A stretch of DNA of 64,000 bases from Flectonema sp. DT1601 (taxonomy: Eukaryota > Euglenozoa > Diplonemea > Diplonemida > Diplonemidae), in contig OZ025780.1 in assembly GCA_964019425.1 (NCBI GenBank), positions 328,001 to 392,000 of the forward strand, in the 5' to 3' direction. The position numbers and the translations under genes were made by a program. Below, in pieces: positions 1 to 10,200 of the stretch. Within the stretch, counting starts at the first letter, position 1; each line of letters opens with the position of its first letter. Below the pieces are notes generated by a model. The model was not told where the DNA came from, ran no database searches, and saw only the letters and a program-made list of their open reading frames with translations.

Positions 1-65
1 TACGTTTTTGTTTTCTGAGTCTCTTTTTTTATTCATTTATCGAAGTCAGGGAAGTCAAAACTCTC

Positions 66-82
66 TTGTGAGACTCTCACAA
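66..82. repeat. Perfect 17-nt palindrome, first of two copies
   Basis: TTGTGAGACTCTCACAA is a perfect inverted repeat around a central C, and the symmetry extends into flanking CTCTC/GAGAG. The core 15 nt recurs at 4519-4533. Both copies lie in non-coding sequence. It could form a short hairpin in RNA or bind a dimeric protein; its function is unknown. Confidence 0.5.
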
Positions 83-739
83 AGAGAGAAGAGATGCAGA
101 TAGACTTTGTAATCGATTATTAATAAAAAAACAACTACACAACACACACAATGATCATATAAATAGGAATCGGCTTAGTAGTCTTTCGAGGTTACAAAAG
201 TTACACAAGACCTGGTGTACTATTCTTTCATTGAGTCGCCGCTGTACAACAACCTGGTTTTAGGCCCTGCATCACGGCTGGTTAAAAATAAATGATTTCG
301 GAATGTTGGAAAAAAGGGAAGAGGAGACAACATACGATATTTTGATTGGACATAAAAAAAAAAAAAAAAAAGAAAAACTGAAAAGACAAAAGCTCCTTAA
401 GAAATACCACAACAATAACTAAATCACAGTTTCGACTGTACTCGACTTTGCAGTTTCTAAGGTCACGAGAACGATACGAAGCCTGGTTAGTACTAATCAA
501 GTGATTTAGTTGTTTGCTGCGGTGCTTCATTATTAAAAAGGTCAGCAACGGGAGAGATCAGAATATGATTACGGGAAGGGATGGAACATCAGTACAGGAG
601 AATTGATTTCAAGTTATAACAAATAAAATAAAATAACACAACACAGACAACAGTGAAAAAAGCACCCAATTCCATTTCAATTCTCCGATGCAGAGAGCTC
701 GGGGGTCAGAGAAATGAGGGGAAAATGAAAATCCTCTTT

Positions 740-1834
740 TTATACCTCAACAAGCTGCTGTACTACTGTCATGCCCTTCGCACTCACACTGTAGGCAACG
801 TATGCGATTCGTCCACCAATTCCAAGTTCCCAGTGAGTTACTGGTCCGGATGCAATTACGTTCTTCTCAATCCACTTGTCAGACATTTCGAGGGAATACA
901 TACCAATAGTGATAATGTTTTCAACAGCATTCTCACAAGCTGCTACAACAATACCATTATCAGTCACACGAACATGTGTCTTTAAAAGGCGCTGTGAGAT
1001 CTTGTGGATCGGCTTACCGAGTAGTTCCCATCTGTTGCTTCCTTCCGGCATGTAGTGAATCTCAAGCTCGTTGTTAGGACCGAAGGAAGATGCGAAAAGA
1101 CCATACTTTTGGGAGTACGTGATGTCCATTGCAATTCCTGGGAAAGATCCACCCAAAGGTTCAAAGGTGTTGGCGTCGCTGAAGATAGAAACGTGTCCCC
1201 CGAGGACATAGGCACCAAAGAATGTGCCCGACTGCTTTCCTCTGATTAGCTTAACGTCAGTCACACGTTTTTCATCAGTTTGGGTGTTGACGTGAATCTG
1301 GTCAGTAAAATGGTTTTCAGCTGGGTACTTGGTCCAACCAGACTCTGGGTATGTAATAACAACCAGCTTGTTGTCAGTACCTGGGTAGCTAGGAGAAGTA
1401 GCCATCTCAGAAATCCAAAGCATGAACATGTTGCCATTGGCATCAATATCAAAACCAAACAACTGATTATGAAAGGCATATGATCCTCTGTAAGCTACAG
1501 CTCCATTCAGAACTGAACCAAACCTGTAGTGAATCTTAAGTCCAATGTACTTCACATTATTACGAACCTTAAGGATAAACTCATGGTATCCCTGAGCAAA
1601 CTGAGATACACGTTCTGCTTCCTTCACCCAACCTGTTCCATTCCAAGCCACAACAGGAATGTTAGTTCTACCATCTGAGATATTGTAACCATAAGCAACA
1701 CACGGAAAGTTGTCAAAATCGAAATCCATCGAAATCGCAGTGATTCTGTCATGTGCGGTAGTCTTTCCCATCTGAGTCCAACCACAGATGAGTGCCGGTA
1801 ACGTTATCAACAACGCGCTTAATAATCTCGTCAT
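740..1834 (-). CDS. Predicted secreted protein of unknown family, 364 aa
   Basis: The N-terminus (MTRLLSALLITLPALICGW) is a typical cleavable signal peptide, so the protein is probably secreted or lumenal. The rest is rich in short alternating hydrophobic/aromatic stretches (FGFDIDANGNMFMLWI, LVVITYPESGWTKYP, TYSQKYGLFASSFGPNNELEIHYMPEG). These recur at roughly 40-50 residue spacing and suggest a beta-propeller, although no family signature is clear. There is no C-terminal membrane segment. A TTCAG site 24 nt before the ATG follows a T-rich run and leaves a short A/C-rich 5' leader, supporting this start. I do not recognise the family; the propeller idea rests only on the repeat-like strand pattern. 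Confidence 0.8.
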   Translation of the reverse strand: MTRLLSALLITLPALICGWTQMGKTTAHDRITAISMDFDFDNFPCVAYGYNISDGRTNIPVVAWNGTGWVKEAERVSQFAQGYHEFILKVRNNVKYIGLKIHYRFGSVLNGAVAYRGSYAFHNQLFGFDIDANGNMFMLWISEMATSPSYPGTDNKLVVITYPESGWTKYPAENHFTDQIHVNTQTDEKRVTDVKLIRGKQSGTFFGAYVLGGHVSIFSDANTFEPLGGSFPGIAMDITYSQKYGLFASSFGPNNELEIHYMPEGSNRWELLGKPIHKISQRLLKTHVRVTDNGIVVAACENAVENIITIGMYSLEMSDKWIEKNVIASGPVTHWELGIGGRIAYVAYSVSAKGMTVVQQLVEV

Positions 1835-2130
1835 TTGTTTTTGTTTTGTTTTTTTTCACTGAATAAAAAGACAACGATAATCACCCCTTTTCAACTAACA
1901 AAATCAGCCAAAACAATAAGGTAATAAAGTAACAATAAGGTTATGGTTAGAACATATATTTATTTAGTGTAATTATTGAACTACCCACACAATCTATAAG
2001 AAAGAGGGTGATGGCTGACAATGTGATTAGAGGACGCTGATAGTCCTCTCCTCTCATATCTAAGCTAGCAGAAGTCTGTCCACGCCATACAGAAGGTTGC
2101 AGTCCACCGTCGGCAAGAAAGCTAAGAAAA

Positions 2131-3192
2131 CTATTCAGAAGCAATGCTGGCATTCGTATTAGGAAAACGAAGTGGGAACTTATCAGACACAAAGCCAGTC
2201 CTATTGATAAGGTACGGAATAAGACATTTCTCCCACAAGTCGAAGTATCCTTGAGGATTCAGATGAACTTTGTCGTAGTATTGAGGCTCTCTGGGAAACA
2301 AGACTGATCCACAGTCGAGAAATTTCACATTAGAAAGACCAGCCATTTCCTTTTCAACTATTTCATTGACCATAGTCACCATTGATTGGTACGTCAAAGA
2401 ACAACGCCAATTGTGTTTTCTAAATTTTCTATAACAAGAATCATCTCTTGGAAGAATACCAAGGGTTACAATATGCATAGAAGGATAACGATACATCAAC
2501 AGGTGTACAACCGACACAATAGAAGTCGCTACCAGTGGAAGGTCACTCTTGTCTCCGTTGCAATGGTTTAAATTATTAGTTCCAATTAAAAGAATAATAA
2601 TATTAGGATGACGCGATGAGGGAAGCTCTCCGTGTAGAATCCTCCAAATTAAATTTTGGGTTTCATCGCCTCCAATGCCAAGTGCTAGGGGTTTTACTGA
2701 AGAAAATAGTTCATTAAAACTACTTGCTGATCTGTTGTCTTTGGAATCGTTTCTGAGATTCTCCGTGAGTGAATCTCCAAGAAACCACATTCCGCTATCC
2801 ACAGTGTGTGATTCTGTTTTGAGTTTTTCGTGTTTTTTAATCCAATCGCCTATCCAACGCTTTACTCGTGGTCTTCCTCTGTTAGGGGCGTCCTGAACTA
2901 TCCAATCAGAGCACACAGATGGTTTGCATTCATGTGATCGACTGTTACACCAAACTGCTTTACCACCAGTCTTCTCTATTGAACAATTATAATTAGTGGT
3001 GATGGTTGTTGTTATGTTTATACTCTTCGTTGGAATACGACTATCAGAAATGTTAGTTTCCTCAGGATGAAGATTTCTGATGTCCGAAGAACTATCTGAG
3101 TGGTGATCGTTATTTTGAATAATTACAGCACATTGGAATGCAAACAAACTCAGAATAATAATTAAAACCAATACCCATCTTGGATTCGCCAT
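2131..3192 (-). CDS. Membrane-anchored SGNH/GDSL-type hydrolase, 353 aa
   Basis: A hydrophobic segment at residues 6-25 acts as a signal anchor. A Ser/Thr/Asn-rich stalk and a Cys-containing region follow, then an SGNH fold. The blocks are visible: GDS with the nucleophile serine (WFLGDSLTENLR), a GTNN block (IGTNNLNHCNG) and the C-terminal Asp-x-x-His pair (DKVHLNPQGY). This is the arrangement in PAF-acetylhydrolase-like and carbohydrate esterases. It is likely a lumenal or surface esterase acting on acylated lipids or glycans; the substrate cannot be read from the sequence. TTTTCAACAG lies 4 nt before the ATG. Some plant cell-wall acyltransferases share this layout, so hydrolase versus acyltransferase is open. 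Confidence 0.85.
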   Translation of the reverse strand: MANPRWVLVLIIILSLFAFQCAVIIQNNDHHSDSSSDIRNLHPEETNISDSRIPTKSINITTTITTNYNCSIEKTGGKAVWCNSRSHECKPSVCSDWIVQDAPNRGRPRVKRWIGDWIKKHEKLKTESHTVDSGMWFLGDSLTENLRNDSKDNRSASSFNELFSSVKPLALGIGGDETQNLIWRILHGELPSSRHPNIIILLIGTNNLNHCNGDKSDLPLVATSIVSVVHLLMYRYPSMHIVTLGILPRDDSCYRKFRKHNWRCSLTYQSMVTMVNEIVEKEMAGLSNVKFLDCGSVLFPREPQYYDKVHLNPQGYFDLWEKCLIPYLINRTGFVSDKFPLRFPNTNASIASE

Positions 3193-4792
3193 CGACCTGT
3201 TGAAAAGTAATTATGACCCATAGTAGTACTGGAGGTTAATTGAGTTATCTTATTTTTTTTTTTCATCTCACGGGAAGGACACAAAAAAAAAAAAAAAAAA
3301 AAAGGTTACAGTGTTCCTGGTTCATTTGAAAATTTTACTGCAAATATAAAGTAGTGGTAAGTTTTGGTTGACAAACTGTCTTTTTGAGTCATTTGTTGGC
3401 CAAAGCAACCGCAAAGGCAAACAGCAGGAGAGGTATGGCGCTGTCAACGGGGCTGTAGTGCACCCTAATCGGGGGGTGAAGACCGGGATATCTCCATTAG
3501 CAGAGAGAGATTAAATTGATCACAAGAAAAAAATAATCGTTTATAACTGCTATTTAGAGTTGAGGGGGATTTTGTTGCGCAAATCAAAGATTTGAATGAT
3601 TTTTATTTCATTTCAGGATTTGGTGTTTTTTAATGAAGCTTTTTTTCCTTACTCTTTTTTTTTTTTCCTCCATGAAAAAAGGTTAAATTCATACATACTC
3701 CCTCTGCAAGGGAGTGAAAGTAGAATTCCTCGTCTTGAAGGGAAAAAGAATTTCGCTGGTTGACACCTTTTTCTGAATGACTAAACGCAACGTAGATAAC
3801 CACACCTCTAGAAAAGAAGGATACATAAAAGAAGGGTGAATAAATACAATTCACAGTTCCTTAATTCTTTATAAAAGAAATAAGAAAAAAAAAAGACAGA
3901 TGATCAGCAAATTAATTATTTCACTTCAAAATAAAAAAAAAGTGATTTTGACGCGACTTTAAAAAAAAGTTGATAGTATGGTAGTTCCCTTAACTCACGT
4001 ATCCATTAACAGGGCAAAGTGAGATAAGTCAGAATTTGAGTTCGCTGTTTGCTCCAATGCTGCGATTCGAATGAAAAAAACGAAAACTTAGCTCTTTGAG
4101 AAACAACAAAGAGGGCGAAGCAAAAAAAAAGAGTTTCACCTCTCAGTTTTTTATTTATTTTATCTTTTTTTTTGTTTTTTGTTGTTGAGTGAAATTCTTA
4201 ATAAAAGTCACATCCTTTAAACATATCAACACCTACCGAATTCTACTTCGCTCATATCTCCCTGTTGAACAATAGAACTCGCACAGTGGCTCTGAAGCAA
4301 ACCAACAGAAAAAAAAAAAAAAAAAAAAAAAAACCCATTCAGATAAAGCAGTCTTATATTTTGTTGATTGCGGACAGTATTACTGGCGGCACAAGAGAAA
4401 AAAATATATATAAACATTTGACATTTAAATAAATAAACAAATTTTCTTAATTTGAATAGTTTTTTTTTTTTTTTTTGGAATGGAAGCTAACAAAGTGGAA
4501 TCAGTCAGTTTACGTACCTGTGAGACTCTCACAAGACTTACGAGGAATCACAGATGGCAACTGATGACAATTATCGCCGAGAGGGAACACACTTGTAAGC
4601 TCAAGAAACAAAAAAGAAATCAGTTGTTGTATAAAGTACCCTCACTTAACAAGAATAGTTATTAAGCAACCCGCAAGTACCTATTAATTGATGACGATGT
4701 GGATAGTTTTGTTGGGTCAATCAAAAAAAAAAAAACCATGCAACTGAAAAAAAATAATCGCACGAATTTTGCAAGCAGTTTTTTTTTACAAC

Positions 4793-4825
<33 letters not shown>

Positions 4826-5429
4826 TCCCCAAAAAAAAAAAAGAAAAAAACAAACAATCTCGCATACCGCAGCAGCAATAATCGTGAAGCAATTATCATG
4901 GAATGGAGAGAGCAAATAAAGCAACAAGCAATGCAGGTAGTCTCGCACTGCCAGATATGTCTCGCAATTGGGATGCGCAGGATAACGATTTTACTTTTTT
5001 TTTAAAAAAAAAAAATCGTAAAAAATAAAAAAAAGAGGAGGAAGGATGTGTCTTTAGAGAATGTCAGCTCAAAAAAACCGACTTCAAGAAACTTTTTTCG
5101 TAAGCAGCTTTCAGGGTGATCAGTGCAAGTGGAGTCTTTGTACTCAACACTTGCAGCAACAACCTCTATGCGTCGTAGTTGAAATACAATAAAAAGGGGG
5201 GAAATACAAAAAAACAAGGGATACTTAAATAAAAAGTATCACTGAGAGACAAGTAATACGTTCCTACTTAACTACACATTACGGTTCACAAAGAAGTATC
5301 AAAAAATGACACGAAAGAATTAGTAACGTTCGGTATTCATACATTACAAAATCGGGTTGTTAAACGGAAAAAAAATAATAAGATGAGATGGGGATGTTTT
5401 TTTCTTTTTTAATATTAATTATATCTTGG
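3193..5429. other. Intergenic region, 2.2 kb, A/T-rich
   Basis: No convincing protein gene is present; the small open frames are rich in Lys/Phe from homopolymer runs. It contains several A or T runs of 15-25 nt, one copy of the palindrome at 4519-4533, and one non-A/T-rich island at about 3400-3510 listed separately. Confidence 0.6.
3400..3515 (+). ncRNA. Possible structured non-coding RNA (weak SRP Alu-domain resemblance)
   Basis: This stretch is much more G/C-rich and complex than its surroundings and has no open frame. It contains GGCGCTG, then CTGTAGTGCACCC, then TAATCGGGGGGTGAAG. CACCC and GGGGTG can pair across a TAATCG loop. The order resembles the 5' Alu domain of eukaryotic SRP RNA (GGCGC, CTGTAGTCC, CTACTCGGGAGGCTGAG). 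No S-domain (helix 8 / GNAR loop) was found downstream, so this may be chance, a fragment or another RNA. Strand is assigned only from that resemblance. Confidence 0.25.
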
Positions 5430-6638
5430 TTAATGTCTTCTGTCGAACATCTCTCGTTGAGGAGACTCTCGAACTCCAACCTGACGAATAACAGCGACCA
5501 TCGCTGGGGGATGAATGACAATAGTGTTGTCAACAGTCTGAAGGAGGAATCCCGATTCAATCATTTCATAAAACTTTTTATTTAAATCTTCACATGAAGT
5601 CGGAATATCAATAACATCAACTGAACCACAGTCAATAACTTTTTTTAATAAATCCCAAACCTCACAATGTCTATTATTATTATGAAGATCATGAGAATGA
5701 AGCAACGCTGATCCAGCCCCCCACATCATTCTCTCAATGGAATCCGTTGACATCCCACTTTCAAGTCCTTTCAGTGTTATAGACATTGCTGAAGGCATTC
5801 CAGACACACATGTCTCATAAAAAGAATAACCAACTCCAAGAGCATCAGCAGCTGCTGTGTTGTTCACCATCTGTGGTATCGAGTGAGCAGATTTCAATAA
5901 ATCAGGTCTGATGTTTACTAGAGCAGTGAATGTCTTTCCGTAAGGAATGACAACAACAACAGTCACACTTTTACATCGTTTCGACCAATCACAGATAGCT
6001 GCTATTGATTCTGGTGAAGAAATGTTATGGACGTCATCGAGCACAATGACAGGACGTTGTCTTCCTGTGTTGTTATAAAATAATTGAGAGATGTCATCAA
6101 ATTCTGATTCGAAGTCATCCCAACTTCCACAACAGTCATTCGGCAAGTTGAATTCAGAAGCGAGAAGCTGATGGATTTCAACACCTGGATTTCTTGGTAT
6201 AGAGATTGTAACATGAGGATTGGTGAGAGTCTTTAAGATTGTAGTGACCATGAAAGTCTTTCCAACACCACTATGTCCTGTTACAATGTGAATTGAATTG
6301 TTCTCTGTAAGAGAATCCAAGACTGCAATTCGACTATCCCGCCTTTGACTATCACAGAGCTGTTCAATAATTGGATTTGCGACAAGTGGTTGCGCAACAT
6401 CACCAAATCTCAACAACACTGATCTCGATTCCATTTCAAGACGACATCTCCTTCCGATCACAGCTCCGCATATCGCAATAATAGTATTCGATATTTCACT
6501 ACTCCGCTGTTGTTTTAATAGTTCAATAGCCATCTCTTCCTCCTGTTGTCTTCTTATCTTCATAGAATATGAATGACATGTCCCTGCTACTACCGCCACA
6601 CTTCCAATGCTGGTGGTTACTAATAATAAATTATTCAT
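5430..6638 (-). CDS. Membrane-anchored P-loop (STAND/AAA-like) ATPase, 402 aa
   Basis: From the chosen start (MNNLLLVTTS...) a hydrophobic segment at residues 4-20 predicts a membrane anchor. It is followed by a basic/acidic helix and a P-loop NTPase domain. Walker A is GHSGVGKT (residues 121-128) and Walker B is PVIVLDDVH (196-204). The spacing and DDVH form resemble STAND/AAA-like NTPases and organelle or ER-tethered ATPases. The C-terminal third looks like the helical/winged-helix part of such proteins. An open frame continues 46 codons upstream, but that stretch is low in coding character and an AG-bearing leader (TTAATAG) lies just before this ATG. Function is unknown. Confidence 0.75.
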   Translation of the reverse strand: MNNLLLVTTSIGSVAVVAGTCHSYSMKIRRQQEEEMAIELLKQQRSSEISNTIIAICGAVIGRRCRLEMESRSVLLRFGDVAQPLVANPIIEQLCDSQRRDSRIAVLDSLTENNSIHIVTGHSGVGKTFMVTTILKTLTNPHVTISIPRNPGVEIHQLLASEFNLPNDCCGSWDDFESEFDDISQLFYNNTGRQRPVIVLDDVHNISSPESIAAICDWSKRCKSVTVVVVIPYGKTFTALVNIRPDLLKSAHSIPQMVNNTAAADALGVGYSFYETCVSGMPSAMSITLKGLESGMSTDSIERMMWGAGSALLHSHDLHNNNRHCEVWDLLKKVIDCGSVDVIDIPTSCEDLNKKFYEMIESGFLLQTVDNTIVIHPPAMVAVIRQVGVRESPQREMFDRRH

Positions 6639-6786
6639 GTTTCTCCACCCAACTATTAAGGGGTGAAAATTTGACAATGTAAAAAAAACAGTAACAATAT
6701 TAGGTAGTAAAACAAAATTAATATCAAGATCAAAGTACTCGACCGAAAAAAGAAAATATTTGTAGTTGTTAATCAAGGAAAAGGTA

Positions 6787-6894
6787 CGCTGTTGTTTTAT
6801 TAATCGCCATCTCTTCCTCCTGTTGTCTTCTTATCTTCATGGAATACGAATGCCACATTCATGTTTTCTAAACCCAACTATTAGTAAGGAGAAA
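6787..6894 (-). pseudogene. Partial tandem duplicate of the ATPase gene's 5' end
   Basis: This segment repeats the start region of the preceding ATPase gene (6504-6660). Long stretches such as the one encoding the EEEMAI helix and the leader ACCCAACTATTA are nearly identical. The part encoding most of the membrane anchor is missing, so it is a deleted copy. It lies directly upstream of the gene and has no long open frame. It is probably the relic of a local duplication; it might also supply an alternative leader. Confidence 0.7.
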
Positions 6895-7032
6895 ATAATA
6901 AATTATGAAATGTTCTCTTCTGTATAAAAGTGTTACTTAAACTCGTTCGCATTATTTTTTTTTTTTTTTTTGTGTAGTGATTTTTTTTTACCACCTTTTA
7001 GGTACTAAAATTGGTGATAGGTGAAAGGGGAG

Positions 7033-7065
<33 letters not shown>

Positions 7066-7205
7066 TACTAGTTTGTTTTAAAAAAAAAAAAAAAAAATAA
7101 CTAACTAACAAAACTGAAAACAACAAAAAATTAAAAACTCACCGACAAAGATACAATAATCTAAAGGTGAAGAAGAGGTCTCTTTTTTTAAAAAAGAGGC
7201 GTCTC

Positions 7206-10200
7206 TTAAGTTGAGTGTCTCACTGAAGTCAATCCAGCTAAATCTGATACAACGATAGAAGGTGAGACTGAACGAGAACGAGAAGTTCCTGGACGAGGTG
7301 TCGATAATTTTCGAGGCTGTGGACGACTCGTGGCTGATGTAACCAACGAGAAAGTAGTGAGAGGAGTGGGAGACACAGAATCACTATCCTCCGTTGGAGT
7401 ATTGGCTGATCGACCTCTCGAATCTTTCAACTCGGTCACTACTCGCGTCAGGTTTTCTGTTCGTTGTTTCCGTTTGTCAGATGCAATTTTCTCCTCCAGT
7501 TTTCTTATTTGATTCTTTTTATCATCTTCACAACATTGTAAATGCTGAATCTGTCTTTCCAACTCTCTGTTTTCTGTTTTTAATGTTTCCATCTCCGCCT
7601 TAACACTCTGATCAAACACAACTTTGTCAATCTCTTTTTGTTTTATTACAGAACGAAGTCTTTCGTTTTCCTGATTAACACTTGAGAGTAGTCCTTTTTG
7701 TTTTCTGATCTCAGTTGTGTTGTGTTGATTAGTTGTGTTATGGTTTTGGTTCATTTCTTCGATCTCATTTTTCAAAACAACTTCACCAGATGTCAGTTCC
7801 TTAATCCGAGCTTCCAGTATTGTTTCTTTACTCAATAACTCTGATACTCTATTGCGAAGGTCGTTGTTTTGTGATTGTGTTGTTGACAAGTTTCCAGATA
7901 CCGTTTCAAGTTGATTTTTTAACCCTTCCAACTGTGAGTTGTGAAGTTTAACTAATTCGCTGTCTCTATTGCCAGTCAGTTGAACTTGTTCTTCGAAATT
8001 AGAAAGTTGAATTGTGAGTACTTCACACTTGGTATGAATATTTCGTAGTTCATCATTTTTAACGTTTAGCTCAGATCGTGCGATGTCTAAGTCAGCAGAT
8101 ATTTCTAATTGGGAATCAGCTTCACACTTTAATGAAACAGCCTGTAGTTGGAGGTCCTCAATCTTTGTTTGCAAATGTCGGATCTTATTTTGATCTTCTT
8201 CCCGTTGACGTTCCAATCTTTTTTGAGCATTTTCAGCCGCGTCCTTAAAGAGGTTCATATCCGTAACATAACTAGCAGTGTTTGATTGTTCTTCTCTGTG
8301 TAGTTTCTTAATGCTACTCATCGCCGTTTCAAACTGTTTCGTACTGGTAGTGATGTGCTCTTGAAGAGCATCAGCTGTTGCCTTATGAGAAGCACAGTCT
8401 CTTGATAAGGCTGCTCGTTCAGTCATTGTAACATCATACTTTGACTGTTGAGTTGATAAGCTTTCACGAAGTGATGTAATTTCTCCTTTGAGCACTACTC
8501 GTTCAGTCTCTAAAGCGGATTCAAGTCCAGCTTTCTTGGTAGTCATGTCAGCCAATTCCTGTCTCAGTTGAACTACATCATCTCGTCTTTTATTATTCAC
8601 ATTTTCAGTTTCAGTTTGAAGGCAGTTCAATTCCTTTAACAATCTGTCTTTCTCACGTTCAAGGGATTGTTTTATCGATTCGAAATGGATTTTTTCAGCT
8701 TCCAGTTGAGCCACCTTCGTCAAGGCTTCGGATCGGGAAGTTGTTGCGACTGTAATCTGTTCTCTCAGGGACTCAACTCCTTCTATTTTAGTCTGTTTTT
8801 CGTTACTAATTTCAGTTCTCAGACCAGCAGCAGCGTACTCGAGTTGTTTGTTGTTGTCTTGAGAAGTTTCAAGTCGGATCTTAAGTGTGGTAACTTCATT
8901 TCTGCTGTCGCTCAGTTTTGTTGCGGAAAGCTCCATCTCTGACTGGAGTTTTGAGACATCAGTTGTCAGTGACGAACAGAGAACTTCATATTTCTGTCTT
9001 TCAGAATTAGCTGCTTCTCTCGCTATGATCGCAGCTGTTTCGCTTGCCTTTGAAGATGCGACTGCTGTAGTCAGCTCTCGTACTCTACTCGACTCAGATT
9101 CAAGTTTCTTATCGAGGTGTTGTTCTACTTCATTTTTTGATGTCCTTTCAGCTCGTCTCGAAGACTCCGCTTCGTCTAATTTTTCAGACACATCACCAAA
9201 TTGTTTTTTTAATGAAATCACAAGATCATCAAGTTCAATCCTCGCAGCCTCACTCGCTAGCAGAGATCCGTTCAGGTCTTCCATCTTACTCATAGTGTCA
9301 GTGTGTTCAGATTCGAGATTTTTTAGTTTATTTGTTTTTTGTGCTAATTTTACTTCTAAAGAAGCTTTCTCAGACGTGAGCCGACTTACTATTTCTGTAG
9401 TCGGAAGTTGGTCTTTTATATGTTTTAGTTCTTGTGCGATGCAGTCAGGAATGTCAACTGTTGCTTTTGGTTGTAAATTTCCATCTTGTATCGCCGAGAG
9501 GACTTTTTGTAGTTGATTTTCACTTTGCTGTTGAGCTTTTAGTGTTTGTTCAATTTTTGTTTGTTGTACTATTTTTGATTCTAATTCTTTTACTGTTGTT
9601 GTTAGAATTGAGTTGGTGGCTGACAGCTGAGCGATAGTAGAGACAGATCTGGGTGACTGAACAGTGCTACCAACAGGACTGTTGCTATTTATATCATCTG
9701 TGGGAATGTTATGCTCGTTGAGAGAAGCTCTTAGTGTGTTTGTTATCGAGTTTAATGATTTTATCTTTCTAATGTGAAGATCACTGTTGTGAATTTCTCT
9801 GTTCATGGCAGCTAAGTGCTCAGTTCTCTCCGATGATAATTTCCCTTCCAATTCTGAATAACGACTTCGAATCTGCTCTGCATGTTGCTGCCATCGGCTG
9901 GCATCTTCACTTGATTTCCCTAAACACTCTGAAAGTATACTTTGGTTCATCGCAGTGCTATTTATTCTAACGGCTTCTTCACGTAGGCGTTCTCCTTCAC
10001 TTTTCATTCTTGCTACGACATCTTCGAGGTATGTATAATCTTTTATACATTCTTGTTGTTTTATTTTATCACACAACATCATGTGGACTGCAGCACAATT
10101 AGGTAAACACCAATCTTCAAGCATTGAAACTAATACGTGCCATTGCTCTGGTCCTTTCGCTTGAGACTTATAATTTGATAGCAGCTGCAACAACTGTGAA

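Noticed and set aside
4662-5005. Lys- or Phe-rich small open frames
   Set aside because: They are translations of A/T homopolymers and lack normal composition.
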